Part shown: piece after piece, positions 25,413 to 34,262 of the stretch
How positions within the stretch are numbered: the first letter of the stretch is position 1
Layout of the letters: each line of letters begins with the position of its first letter
From: Physcousia sp015060555
GTDB lineage: Bacteria; Bacteroidota; Bacteroidia; Bacteroidales; Bacteroidaceae
Direction: 5' to 3'
Length of the DNA: 64,000 bases
Assembly (NCBI GenBank): GCA_015060555.1
Contig: SUYG01000014.1
Location: 129,273-193,272 of the forward strand
Translations under genes and position numbers: made by a program
Notes under the pieces: generated by a model
Databases searched by the model: none
Seen by the model: only the letters and a program-made list of their open reading frames with translations
What the model was told of the DNA's origin: nothing

Positions 25413-26660
25413 ATGAAAACATTATCAAAGAACATTCTTCTGATCTCCCTTTTGTATCTACTCCCCTCTCTGCTTAGAGAGGGGTCGGGGGTGAGTCTGG
25501 CACAGGGCGTCGTCTTCGAGCCCGAAGGCACCACGCTGGAACAGGCTTCCGCCAAGGCGAAAGCCGAGAACAAACTCATCTTCCTCGACTGCTTCACACA
25601 GTGGTGCGGTCCCTGCAAGAAGATGTCTCGTGAGGTATTCCCCCAGGAGAAGGTGGGTGCTGCCATGAACCCCAAGTTCGTGAGCCTCAAGATTGACATG
25701 GAGAGTGCCTATGGTGCTCCGCTGGCCAAGAAGTTGCAGATCACAGCTTACCCCACTTTCATCATCTTCAATGCCGACGCGCAGGAGATCAGCCGTTTCC
25801 TGGGTTACCATGCCGTCGATGCTTTCCTGGAGGTGATCGAGGAGAAAAGCCGTGACACAGGCTCCTCCGCCCTGGAAGCGCGCTGGAAGGCCGGCGACCG
25901 CGACCCGCAGTTCCTGCAGCAGTATCTGCAGACGCTCACTGCTGCCTACAAAGCCAATGAAGCCAATGATGTCGCCGAGGCTATCCTCGAAGGCAAGGAG
26001 GAGACGTTCGCTGCCGACAGCACCCTCCGCAGCATCTTCTTCCGCAACATCACCAACCCCTTTGCCAAGAGCTTCATCTACACTGCCAAGAACCCGCAGG
26101 CGCTGACGGCTGCCACCGGCGAGATGCCCGTCAAGATGAAGATTCAGAACGTACTGGGTAACTACCAGCGTCAGATCATCAACGAGGCCGACGGCACCGC
26201 TACGCTCGACCAGGCGCAGTACGACAAGTTCAGCCAGCTGCTCGACGAGCTCGGCGTGCAGAATGCTGACCACTATCGTCTGCAGACGATGATCACACTC
26301 TCCGAGAAGCAGAAGAACTATGCTGCCTACCTCGACTACATCCGCCAGTATCTGGCCAACCCCAATCTCGATGCCGATGACATGCAGCTGGCACGCTGGA
26401 CACGTCCGTTCCAGGGCCCAAATGCAGACCCCGAACTGAAGCAGCAGATGAAAGCCATCCTGCAGCAGCGCCTCGATGACATCCGCTCCGGCAAGCGTCA
26501 GGCACAGAACACCGTGGGCAATATGCGCCTCTCACGTCCCACAGACCAGCTCCTGGAGATGATCATCAACGCCATGGACGGCAAGATGCCCAATGCGCCC
26601 GCACAAAACCCACAAGGCGCTAAACCCGCCACAACACAAGCTGCGACTATTTTGCGTTAA
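25413..26660 (+). CDS. Secreted thioredoxin-like protein
   Basis: The N-terminal domain of this 415-residue protein has a thioredoxin fold with the active site W-C-G-P-C (Cys65 and Cys68) in DCFTQWCGPCKKM, and the cis-proline region TAYPTFIIF. The signal peptide (to about residue 30) is partly made of a palindrome at 25456-25498. Residues about 160-400 are helical and contain no recognised domain. It probably acts in the periplasm as a disulfide oxidoreductase, perhaps serving proteins of this locus. Confidence 0.88.
   Translation: MKTLSKNILLISLLYLLPSLLREGSGVSLAQGVVFEPEGTTLEQASAKAKAENKLIFLDCFTQWCGPCKKMSREVFPQEKVGAAMNPKFVSLKIDMESAYGAPLAKKLQITAYPTFIIFNADAQEISRFLGYHAVDAFLEVIEEKSRDTGSSALEARWKAGDRDPQFLQQYLQTLTAAYKANEANDVAEAILEGKEETFAADSTLRSIFFRNITNPFAKSFIYTAKNPQALTAATGEMPVKMKIQNVLGNYQRQIINEADGTATLDQAQYDKFSQLLDELGVQNADHYRLQTMITLSEKQKNYAAYLDYIRQYLANPNLDADDMQLARWTRPFQGPNADPELKQQMKAILQQRLDDIRSGKRQAQNTVGNMRLSRPTDQLLEMIINAMDGKMPNAPAQNPQGAKPATTQAATILR
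25456..25498. repeat. G/C-rich palindrome in the thioredoxin-like signal peptide
   Basis: CTCCCCTCTCTGCTTAGAGA followed by GGGGTCGGGGGTGAG encodes LLPSLLREGSGVS in frame. It is the inverted partner of 25297-25340. Confidence 0.8.
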
Positions 26661-26695
26661 TAAAAAGATTGTTTTATGTTTAAGGAAGAAAACTT

Positions 26696-28093
26696 ATGAA
26701 AAAGATTGTACTTTCTTTGGCGGCAGCCTTCGCACTGGCCGCAAACGTTTTTGCAGAGGATAAGGTCATCACAGAGACCATTGTCTCTACCGCCGACCTC
26801 TCCACGACCGTGACACACAAATTGTATGATGCCAACGGCAACATGATCCTCAGCCTCACCGAGGGCACTTCACAGAGCGTGTATATCTACGACGACCTCG
26901 GACACTGCACCCAGGAGGAATTCACGAATTTTGCGAACCATAATCTCGACCGTACTTACAAGTACACCTACAATGCCGCCGGAAAGATAGAAACGCAGGA
27001 GGAACTGGCAGGTGAACGCTCACTGGGCACCGATACCTACACTTACGACGCTCACGGCAACATCGCAACGAGAACACCAAGTGCGCTCCCCATGCCCATC
27101 ACCTACAACAATGAATACGATGGTGATAATCTCATAAAGACCTCTGTCACCTTCATGGGAAGAGACATGGGCGCCACCACCTACGAGTACACCGGCGACC
27201 TCCTCGTCAAGGCATCCTCGCTCTCGGGTGGAGAACTGACAAGCTACATCACTTATGCTTACGATGACAACGACAATTGCATCACAGAGACACATTTCGA
27301 TGCTGAGGATAACCCCGTCTCTGTCACCAGCTACTCCTATGCAGAGATTGACGGCTTTTATGCTCCTGTGATTGCGAACGTTGTGGCCAACGAGGGCAAC
27401 ACCGTGACCATCACATGGCAGGGCACCGCCAACGCCATTGTATGCAATGGCGAATGGATTGAGGTCACCGGCAATAGCTACACCACCGCCGTGCTGCTCG
27501 ATGGCGAGTACACGTTCTATGTCGTCAACAACGGTAATGCCACCGTCTCCGATCCCGTCGATGTCTTCGACAACACCAAGGTGGGCGTCAGCGATGTGCA
27601 GGTGACAGGCAACATCTATGGCGAGATGACAACCATCACCGACTATTATGGAGAAGAGAAGGAAGTACTCGCCTATATGATTCCCGTCAGCTGGACTCTC
27701 CCCGAAGGCGCACAGCCTGAGAGCTATCGCATCTACTACAACGCTACCTACTCCGTGACTGTAGATGACGGCACACTCCGCAGCTACACTATTCCCGCCG
27801 TCAACACCACCAACTACGTCATGGGACAGGGTGTGGTGACGCTTCCCTTCCAGATTCGTGTCGTTGCCGTCTATGCCACCGGCGAAGTAGAGCCCGCCAA
27901 TGTTGTCTCCTATACCCTGGAGCAAACCGAGGCTATCATATCGGCTGTCGGCATCAGCGACATCCAGACTGCCGCCAATGCGCCTGCTGAGTTCTACTCC
28001 CTCGACGGCGTTCGCGTGCCGGCTTCCAATGCCAAGCATGGCACCTTCATCGTGCGTCAGGGCAACACCGTGCGCAAGCTCCAGATGAAATAA
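26696..28093 (+). CDS. Secreted protein with YD-repeat-like and fibronectin-like parts
   Basis: The 465 residues begin with a signal peptide (MKKIVLSLAAAFALAANVFA). Residues about 30-210 contain YD-repeat-like units (YTYNAAGKIETQEEL, YTYDAHGNIATRT, YAYDDNDNCITETHF), as in Rhs and wall-associated proteins. Residues about 215-430 look like Ig/FnIII strands. The C-terminus (EFYSLDGVRVP ... GTFIVRQGNTVRKLQMK) resembles the sorting-type tails common in Prevotella. It is probably secreted or surface-bound; substrate unknown. Confidence 0.75.
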   Translation: MKKIVLSLAAAFALAANVFAEDKVITETIVSTADLSTTVTHKLYDANGNMILSLTEGTSQSVYIYDDLGHCTQEEFTNFANHNLDRTYKYTYNAAGKIETQEELAGERSLGTDTYTYDAHGNIATRTPSALPMPITYNNEYDGDNLIKTSVTFMGRDMGATTYEYTGDLLVKASSLSGGELTSYITYAYDDNDNCITETHFDAEDNPVSVTSYSYAEIDGFYAPVIANVVANEGNTVTITWQGTANAIVCNGEWIEVTGNSYTTAVLLDGEYTFYVVNNGNATVSDPVDVFDNTKVGVSDVQVTGNIYGEMTTITDYYGEEKEVLAYMIPVSWTLPEGAQPESYRIYYNATYSVTVDDGTLRSYTIPAVNTTNYVMGQGVVTLPFQIRVVAVYATGEVEPANVVSYTLEQTEAIISAVGISDIQTAANAPAEFYSLDGVRVPASNAKHGTFIVRQGNTVRKLQMK

Positions 28094-28110
28094 CCCCCTC
28101 ATTCGTCATT

Positions 28111-28156
28111 CCTCACCCCTCAACCCCTACGCTCCCCTTTAGGGGGCTCGGGGGCC
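28111..28156 (+). repeat. 46-base repeat, intergenic copy
   Basis: The 46 bases from CCTCACCCCTCAACCCC to AGGGGGCTCGGGGGCC are identical to 28608-28653 within the next gene. TCATTCGTCATT words precede both copies. Confidence 0.9.
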
Positions 28157-28167
28157 ATTCATTCTCT

Positions 28168-30612
28168 ATGAGACGCCTCATCCTTTCTCTCCTGCTGTCG
28201 GTCAGCGCCATCATCTGCATGCAAGCACGCAGCTTGGTGGTGGCCCTGACCGATGGCAGGGAGTTTTTTTATCTTCTGGGCAATGAGACCCCGACCTTTG
28301 TGCGTTTCACCGCGTCGGGGATGATTGTGAACGACGACACCTACGACCCCTCGGAGGTCGCCACGTTCTACATCTCAGCCACCGATACTCCCGATGGCAT
28401 CAACGCCCTCGACCCTCACCCCTCAGCCCTCAACCATCAGCCCCGCAAGTTCCTCTATGGGGGCCGGGTGCTGATTCTCGATGCTGACGGCCGCATGTGG
28501 GATATGAGCGGGCGCCCCTCAACCCTCACCCCTCATTCGTCATTCGTCACTCGTCATTCGTCATCCCTCACCCCTCATTCGTCATTCGTCACTCGTCATT
28601 CGTCATCCCTCACCCCTCAACCCCTACGCTCCCCTTTAGGGGGCTCGGGGGCCTCATCCCTCACCCTCTGGGGCATGGTGACCAGCAATGGTTTCCTCAC
28701 CAGCAAGATACAGCTGCAGCTCGCTGCAGGCGAGGCCTTGCGCTTCGACGCGATGCGCTTCTATGTCGTCCACGCCGACGAGACGGAAGACCGTTATCTC
28801 TTCACCAAGGCCGACCACTTCTTCCTCAGCGAACCCGCTGCGGGCCTACACCGCCCCAACTACCTGCGCAACAACGACTTCAACAACGAGAACAGCCGCT
28901 ACTGCTTCGCACGCTCACGGCAGTCCGACCATTTCATTGTCTTCTGGGAACCGAACTTCGGCCTTGATCCCACACAAGCCGATGCAGCCTATGCCTTCGA
29001 CCCCGACGAGTTCCTGCAGCGCGCAGAGCGGGTCTATAGCGTTTACACCAACCAGTTGGGCTTCCCCAAGCCCGGCAGCTCATGGACGCAGGACACCTAT
29101 AAGATAATCATGTTCGTGCACTACCAGACGGAGTGGCGTGCCACAGGCTCTGGCGTTGACTTCAAGTGCGGCACGCTCGACGTGTGCCCCGATGCCGTCA
29201 AGGCCGACATCACCACAGCACACGAGATCGGTCACACCTTCCAGTACATCGTCGCCTGCGACTTCTCCGACCCCCGCAACCACGGATGGCAGTGGGGCTT
29301 CGAAGAGAGCACCACAGGCCTCTGTGGCTGGTGGGAGAGCTGTGCGCAGTGGCAGGCCTTCAAGGTGTATCCCGAGCAGCAGTTCACCAGCACCTGGGCT
29401 AACAACATCTACGGCGTATCGCACCTCAATCTGTTGCATGAGGAGATGCGCTACGACAACTTCTACGTGCAGGACTACTGGTGCCAGCTCCATGGGCAGG
29501 ACTTCATCGGTCGCCTGTGGATGGAGAGCGTGAGACCCGAGGACCCGGTGGATACTTACCGCCGTCTTACCAACACCTCCCACGAGGATTTCTGTCGCGA
29601 TATGTACGACTACGCCTGTCGCGCCATCACCTGGGATATTGACGCGCTGCGCGACAACGGACGCCGCCGCATCGACGGCTTCACCACGAAGCTCAAGGAT
29701 GCCGGTGATGGATGGTGGCAAGTGGATTCCGTCAACTGCCCCCAGAACTACGGCTTCAACGTCATCCGTCTGCGTGTGCCCCAGGCCGGGCGCACCGTCA
29801 AGGCTGACTTCCGAGGCATAGCAGGTGCCCAAGGCTACAGAGCCTACAACACCGATAAGGCGGGTTGGCGCTACGGCTTCGTGGCGCTGACAGCATCCGG
29901 CGAGCGTGTCTATGGCCCGATGTCCGCTGCGCCCGAGGGCACTGCCACGTTCATCGTTCCCGAAGGCACCACGAACCTGTGGTTTGTAGTCTGCGGCGCA
30001 CCTACCGAGCACTGGCATCACCCCTGGGACATGGTCACAGACGCCAACGGCAACGATGTCCACACTCCTGCCAGCCTTGCCAACGACGAGCAGTGGCCTT
30101 ATCAGGTCTTCTTCACGGGCACCAACCTGCCTGGTGAGTACTACTATCCGGCCGACTACGAGCGCCACGACATAGACATTCCCATTGAGGTGCCTATCAA
30201 CAAAACCAAAGCCACCACCACAAACATCCAGGTGAAGCTGGAACTGCCAATGGTGAAACTTTACGAAGCCCTTGGCATGTCGTCCGCCGATGTCAAGGCG
30301 CTGCGAGCCGGCAACGAGCCCGCCAGCCTCCGCCTTCGTGCCCTCAACGCCGACGGCAGCGAGAGTGACAGTCACCTCATCACCAATATGTACTATTGGG
30401 GCTTCGATGCCGATGCCAACGTCGTTATAGGCAACATCACCAGTACCGACTACGTCCTCACCGTCGCCTATTCAGCTGGTAGCCTCAGCGTGACAGGCGT
30501 GCGCGCACGACTTAACATTGGCACCACCTACCACGCTGCCGTCGCCTTCATCTGCACCGTCGGTGACAAGGAATACAAAGGCATCATCCGCCTGCAGATA
30601 CCCGTCAGTTGA
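28168..30612 (+). CDS. Secreted HEIGH-motif protein (DUF6055/DUF4859-like)
   Basis: The 814-residue protein starts with a signal peptide (MRRLILSLLLSVSAIICMQA). The middle part carries HEIGHTFQYIV (His352-Glu353-x-x-His356), the zincin metalloprotease signature, followed by WGFEESTTGLCGWWESCAQW. This resembles DUF6055 proteins. The C-terminal 200 residues (from about KATTTNIQVKLELP) resemble DUF4859. Residues about 110-165 are a low-complexity stretch made of repeats (TPHSSFVTRHSSS twice, then PLRSPLGGSGASS). Peptidase activity is plausible but unproven. It closes the SusC/SusD gene run. Confidence 0.78.
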   Translation: MRRLILSLLLSVSAIICMQARSLVVALTDGREFFYLLGNETPTFVRFTASGMIVNDDTYDPSEVATFYISATDTPDGINALDPHPSALNHQPRKFLYGGRVLILDADGRMWDMSGRPSTLTPHSSFVTRHSSSLTPHSSFVTRHSSSLTPQPLRSPLGGSGASSLTLWGMVTSNGFLTSKIQLQLAAGEALRFDAMRFYVVHADETEDRYLFTKADHFFLSEPAAGLHRPNYLRNNDFNNENSRYCFARSRQSDHFIVFWEPNFGLDPTQADAAYAFDPDEFLQRAERVYSVYTNQLGFPKPGSSWTQDTYKIIMFVHYQTEWRATGSGVDFKCGTLDVCPDAVKADITTAHEIGHTFQYIVACDFSDPRNHGWQWGFEESTTGLCGWWESCAQWQAFKVYPEQQFTSTWANNIYGVSHLNLLHEEMRYDNFYVQDYWCQLHGQDFIGRLWMESVRPEDPVDTYRRLTNTSHEDFCRDMYDYACRAITWDIDALRDNGRRRIDGFTTKLKDAGDGWWQVDSVNCPQNYGFNVIRLRVPQAGRTVKADFRGIAGAQGYRAYNTDKAGWRYGFVALTASGERVYGPMSAAPEGTATFIVPEGTTNLWFVVCGAPTEHWHHPWDMVTDANGNDVHTPASLANDEQWPYQVFFTGTNLPGEYYYPADYERHDIDIPIEVPINKTKATTTNIQVKLELPMVKLYEALGMSSADVKALRAGNEPASLRLRALNADGSESDSHLITNMYYWGFDADANVVIGNITSTDYVLTVAYSAGSLSVTGVRARLNIGTTYHAAVAFICTVGDKEYKGIIRLQIPVS
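28527..28653 (+). repeat. In-frame 42-base tandem repeat plus palindromic element
   Basis: Two 42-base units made of TCATTCGTCA words encode LTPHSSFVTRHSSS twice. They are followed by the 46-base element identical to the intergenic copy at 28111-28156. The length keeps the reading frame. Confidence 0.9.
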
Positions 30613-30631
30613 GTTATGAACTATAAAAACG

Positions 30632-31246
30632 ATGACACAGAGAGATTTTAAACATTACATAGAAAAGTATGCCAACGAACTTGCCGGAATCAAGGCTGCG
30701 GCACACCGCACCCACGAGCAAGTGAATCAGACCTATGACCAGGTGCGCCCCTATTCGTTCCACCTGGACATGGTCGTTGACGAGGTGTATAAGTATGGTC
30801 ATGAGGTGTGTGCAGGTGAACAGGATGTCCTGCCCCTGTTCTTCGGTGCCTACTTCCATGATAGTATTGAGGATGCACGACAATCGTACAATGACGTGAA
30901 GGCGCTGGCCTTGACGTTTATGAATGATGAGCAGGCGCTGATGGCGGCCGAGATTGTCTATGCACTGACCAACGAAAAAGGGCGCACGAGGGCTGAGCGT
31001 GCCGGTGAGAAATACTTCCTGGGTATTCGCGAGACACCTTATGCTCCTTTTGTGAAGCTTGCAGACCGTTTGGCCAATACCACCTATTCCTATACGTGCT
31101 GTAACGCCCTCAATGCTCGCATGAAAGATGTCTATCGGAGTGAGTTCCCGCAGTTCTTGGCGGCGATCACCTCACCCCATGGGGATTTGCGCTACTCATT
31201 GCCGCAGGACATGGTAGAAGAACTGAAGAGCGTCGTGCAGTGTTAA
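30632..31246 (+). CDS. HD-domain hydrolase, RelA/SpoT hydrolase-like
   Basis: The 204-residue protein has the arrangement of the (p)ppGpp-hydrolase HD domain: an upstream His (RPYSFHLDMVVDEV), then AYFHDSIEDARQSYND (HD and ED pairs), then FVKLADRLANTTYS. No synthetase, TGS or ACT domain is present, so it may be a small alarmone hydrolase or a related phosphohydrolase. It is soluble. It starts 19 bases after the HEIGH gene and converges with the GH67 gene. Confidence 0.78.
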   Translation: MTQRDFKHYIEKYANELAGIKAAAHRTHEQVNQTYDQVRPYSFHLDMVVDEVYKYGHEVCAGEQDVLPLFFGAYFHDSIEDARQSYNDVKALALTFMNDEQALMAAEIVYALTNEKGRTRAERAGEKYFLGIRETPYAPFVKLADRLANTTYSYTCCNALNARMKDVYRSEFPQFLAAITSPHGDLRYSLPQDMVEELKSVVQC

Positions 31247-31265
31247 TGCACGACGCTCTTCAGTT
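31221..31265. terminator. Perfect 19-bp bidirectional terminator hairpin
   Basis: Arms at 31221-31239 and 31247-31265 are perfectly complementary (AACTGAAGAGCGTCGTGCA), with a 7-base loop holding the TAA stop of the HD gene. The structure lies between two convergent genes and could end transcription from both. Confidence 0.8.
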
Positions 31266-31280
31266 GATAGAAACCTCGCC

Positions 31281-33125
31281 TTATTTTTTCTTTTCTGCGA
31301 AGGTGCGGAAGTAGTCCAGGCAGACCTTGCGCCATTCGCGGGCATTGTCTAACTGGTGGTGCAGACGCTCGTCGGTCTCCTTCCAGCGTTGTTCATCGAT
31401 ATAAGGCTTTGCCTCCTGCCAGATACGGAGGAACTCTTCGACCTCGCTGACACCACGGTTGTAATGTGCCTGCATGTTTTCCCACAGCGTGGCACCATCC
31501 TTCATGCAGTAGTCCCAAGGCAGATGATGGAACCACAGCAGATACTCCTCGGGGCAGGTCTTCACGTCGTCGTACAGCGAGCGGTAAGGCTCGGCATACT
31601 GGGCGGTAGCATTTGTGCCGGTGTGGTTGCGGTTGAAGCCGATGCCGGCGGTGTCGGCCTGATGGTAATAGACGGGACACCACTCCAGCGGGTACTCTGC
31701 CTTGAAACCATCGGGCTCTGGGCCGTAGTGGTGGTCGAACTTGAAAATATGATGAAGACCCAGCGGCATCATATAATCTACGCAAGCCTCGCGGCTACGC
31801 ATCATCATGGCGAGCAGGGCCTTCCCGGGAGCAGTGCTGCAGGAAAGGCTAAACGTCTGTGCCAGCCACTCCTTGGCAATCTCCTCGCTCGTGAGGTTCG
31901 GGTTCCATGCAAGGCGACCGAAGGCATACCAGTTGGCTTGTGAAAAGTGGTGGCCGCACCAGTTCGTGTCAAGGCCGATGTTGGCCACGCCGGCGATGCC
32001 GACAAGGCGGCTGGGCTTGACGAAGCTGAAGAACTCCTGCCACATGGGAGCCAGATAGACCAGATGGCGCGACTGCCCGAGATACTCTTGCGTAATCTGA
32101 AGCTCAGCCATCTGGGGTGTGTGCTGCATGGTGTCGAAGATGGGAGCGTAGGGCTCACGGGGCTGGAAGTCCAGCGGGCCGTTCTTGGATTGCAGGATGA
32201 CATTGTCGCGGAACTTGCCGTCGTCGTTCACGAACTCCGACACCGCCTGCTTGACACGATCTTCGCCCTTGTGATTGGCACCATAGACGAAGCTGCGCCA
32301 CATGATGATGCCGCCATAGGGTTTCACGGCATCTGCCAGCATGTTCGCACCCTCGGCGTGTGTGCGGTGGTAGTCGCCAGGTCCGGGCTGCCCTTCGGAG
32401 TTGGCCTTGACCAGGAAACCTCCGAAGTCGGGAATCTCGGTGTATATCTCTTTCGCCTTTGCCTTCCACCATGCTGCCACCTGAGGATCCAGCGGGTCGG
32501 CGGTCTTGAGCTTACCCAGCGTCATCGGCGAGGCAAAATTAACGGAGAGATATACCTTGATACCATAAGGCCGCAGGATGTCGGCGTAAGTCTTCACTAA
32601 CTTGATATAGCCTGCCGACAGCATCTTGGCCGAGGCGTTGACGTTGTTCAGCACACTGCCGTTGATGCCAATGCTGGCATTAGCGCGGGCGTAATCCCGA
32701 ATCTTCTGTAACGTGGTAGGCGTGTTGGGTACATGAAAGAAAATACTGTTCCCGGCGTAGCCTCGTTCGATGCTTCCGTCCAGGTTATCCCAATGGTTCA
32801 GAATGCGTAGTGGCCACTGTGGTGCCGAGTAGCCTTTCTCGCCGCGGAGTAGGGCATAGGCACCATATAGCAGTCCAATCTCGTTCTTTGCCGTGATGGT
32901 GACACCTTCAATGCGATAGGCGTCCTGCGCCATTGTGGTGTCGAGTTCCAACCTTACGCGTTCGCCGTCATAGTAGTCGCGCAGCTCTTTTGCCGCTAGA
33001 CATTCCACGCCTGTTACGCAGGCTTTTTGCACGCGCTCATACCTTAGCCACAGACGGCTGCCATCTTCTGCTACCGCCGTCAGCGCACAGATAAGAGCGA
33101 TTGTAAAACATACTGTTTTCTTCAT
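31281..33125 (-). CDS. aguA: GH67 alpha-glucuronidase, secreted
   Basis: The enzyme removes (4-O-methyl)glucuronic acid from xylo-oligosaccharides. The start at 33125 gives a signal peptide (MKKTVCFTIALICALTAVAE) and 614 residues; a longer frame to 33251 has a poor N-terminus and overlaps the promoter. GH67 features include LRILNHWDNLDGSIERGYAG, the catalytic-core region PDFGGFLVKANSEGQPGPGDY, and MWRSFVYG; it also has the conserved WNPNLTSEEIA. It stands alone, with no other xylan genes beside it. Confidence 0.94.
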   Translation of the reverse strand: MKKTVCFTIALICALTAVAEDGSRLWLRYERVQKACVTGVECLAAKELRDYYDGERVRLELDTTMAQDAYRIEGVTITAKNEIGLLYGAYALLRGEKGYSAPQWPLRILNHWDNLDGSIERGYAGNSIFFHVPNTPTTLQKIRDYARANASIGINGSVLNNVNASAKMLSAGYIKLVKTYADILRPYGIKVYLSVNFASPMTLGKLKTADPLDPQVAAWWKAKAKEIYTEIPDFGGFLVKANSEGQPGPGDYHRTHAEGANMLADAVKPYGGIIMWRSFVYGANHKGEDRVKQAVSEFVNDDGKFRDNVILQSKNGPLDFQPREPYAPIFDTMQHTPQMAELQITQEYLGQSRHLVYLAPMWQEFFSFVKPSRLVGIAGVANIGLDTNWCGHHFSQANWYAFGRLAWNPNLTSEEIAKEWLAQTFSLSCSTAPGKALLAMMMRSREACVDYMMPLGLHHIFKFDHHYGPEPDGFKAEYPLEWCPVYYHQADTAGIGFNRNHTGTNATAQYAEPYRSLYDDVKTCPEEYLLWFHHLPWDYCMKDGATLWENMQAHYNRGVSEVEEFLRIWQEAKPYIDEQRWKETDERLHHQLDNAREWRKVCLDYFRTFAEKKK

Positions 33126-33155
33126 TCTGATGAGGTGTTTTTTTGTTTCTTGTTG

Positions 33156-33163
33156 CAAAAGTA
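33156..33163 (-). promoter_or_regulatory. -7 box for the alpha-glucuronidase gene
   Basis: On the minus strand this reads TACTTTTG, fitting TAnnTTTG. A TTG lies about 21 bases upstream on that strand, and the start codon at 33125 is 30 bases downstream. Confidence 0.55.
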
Positions 33164-33202
33164 GTGAATAAAGTAGGAAGCATACAAGGATTTTCGCAAG
33201 AT

Positions 33203-33237
33203 TTTGGGATTTTGTACCTAAAAAATGTGTACCTTTG
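33203..33237 (+). promoter_or_regulatory. Bacteroidetes-type promoter for the nitroreductase gene
   Basis: The -7 box TACCTTTG at 33230-33237 follows a TTTG at 33203-33206. It is divergent to the alpha-glucuronidase promoter, and the gene starts at 33276. Confidence 0.6.
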
Positions 33238-33275
33238 CGCCACAACTTCATCTATTACATCCTAAAAACTCTGAT

Positions 33276-33776
33276 ATGAATTTCTTGGAACTGGTAAAGA
33301 GACGTTATAGTTGTCGGGCATATCAGCCCCGCGATGTTGAGCGCGAGAAAATTGATTATGTGCTGGAGTGTGTGCGCTTTGCGCCTTCTGCCGTAAACCG
33401 CCAGCCATGGCAGTTCCGCGTTGTCAACAGCGCTGAACAGCGAGCCAAGTTGCAGCAGTGCTACAATCGCGACTGGTTCAATACCGCTCCCGTGTACATC
33501 ATCGCTTCCATCCAGCATGACCAGGAATGGGTCCGTGCCGATGGCAAACCACATGGGAATATTGACATCGCCATTGCTGTAGAACACCTCTGTCTGGCAG
33601 CCACCGAGCAAGGTTTGGGCACCTGCTGGGTCTGCAACTTTGATGCTACCCTCTGTAGCAAGCTCTTTGAACTGCCAGACAATGTCGAACCTGCGGCCCT
33701 CATACCACTTGGCTACCCTGCCGATAATCCCAAGGCCAAGATTCGCAAGAATATCGATGAAATCGTATTTTTTTAA
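33276..33776 (+). CDS. Nitroreductase-family protein
   Basis: This is an FMN-dependent NAD(P)H oxidoreductase of unknown substrate. The ATG at 33276 gives 166 residues: MNFLELVKRRYSCRAYQ, the FMN-binding APSAVNRQPWQFRVV, then EQGLGTCWVCNFD and PLGYPADNP. The frame upstream of the ATG overlaps the promoter. It is a short member of the family. Confidence 0.9.
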   Translation: MNFLELVKRRYSCRAYQPRDVEREKIDYVLECVRFAPSAVNRQPWQFRVVNSAEQRAKLQQCYNRDWFNTAPVYIIASIQHDQEWVRADGKPHGNIDIAIAVEHLCLAATEQGLGTCWVCNFDATLCSKLFELPDNVEPAALIPLGYPADNPKAKIRKNIDEIVFF

Positions 33777-33802
33777 GTTTCTAAAGAACTTACAGTAGGA
33801 TT

Positions 33803-34222
33803 GTGAGACATTCACAACTCTTTATCTTTCTGGCTATTGTTCTGCTGTCGGTGGGTTGCGCGAAAAAGGACGGCGACATGAAGTCCCGTTTTGTGCCTAA
33901 GTCTCTTAGGACTCTTTATACACAACAGGCAGCCATGTCCATCTATGGCTATCAGCCGCTGCGCGCTCTGCAGATCCTCGATTCGGCAGTCATCGTGGGT
34001 AACCTGAGTGAGTTCCGCGCTGAGATGTTGCGTTCGAAAATCTATAGTTCGAGTCTGATGCATGAGCAGCTCGACTCATTGCTTGGCGGACCAGAAGGTG
34101 TTCGCTTGGATTCAGCGCGCGCCATTGGAGAGCGCATCTATGACCTCGGTGGCCGCCAGCTCTCCGCTCCCGTCAAGGGCGTGAACATCATCAACGGACA
34201 GAAAGTGCTCATCAACAGATAA
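33803..34222 (+). pseudogene. Sensor-kinase N-terminal remnant fused to a sorting-type tail
   Basis: A GTG start gives 139 residues with a lipoprotein-like signal (FLAIVLLSVGC). Residues about 40-110 (MSIYGYQPLRALQILDSAVI, SSSLMHEQLDSLLGGPEGVR) resemble the sensor region at the start of DUF5112-type hybrid histidine kinases. After about 111 residues it switches to IYDLGGRQLSAPVKGVNIIN-GQKVLINR, like the C-terminal tails of secreted Prevotella proteins. No kinase domain remains. It may be a gene remnant, or a small lipoprotein built from these two parts. Confidence 0.55.
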
Positions 34223-34262
34223 ATCGTAAAATCGTATAATTGTCAAATCGTCTAATAAAATC

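Noticed and set aside
27020..28102. A 360-codon minus-strand frame opposite the YD-repeat protein
   Set aside because: No recognisable features; the other strand has a signal peptide and repeats.
28519..28617. Possible CRISPR array because of regular repeats
   Set aside because: The repeats are contiguous 42-base units without spacers and lie in a reading frame.
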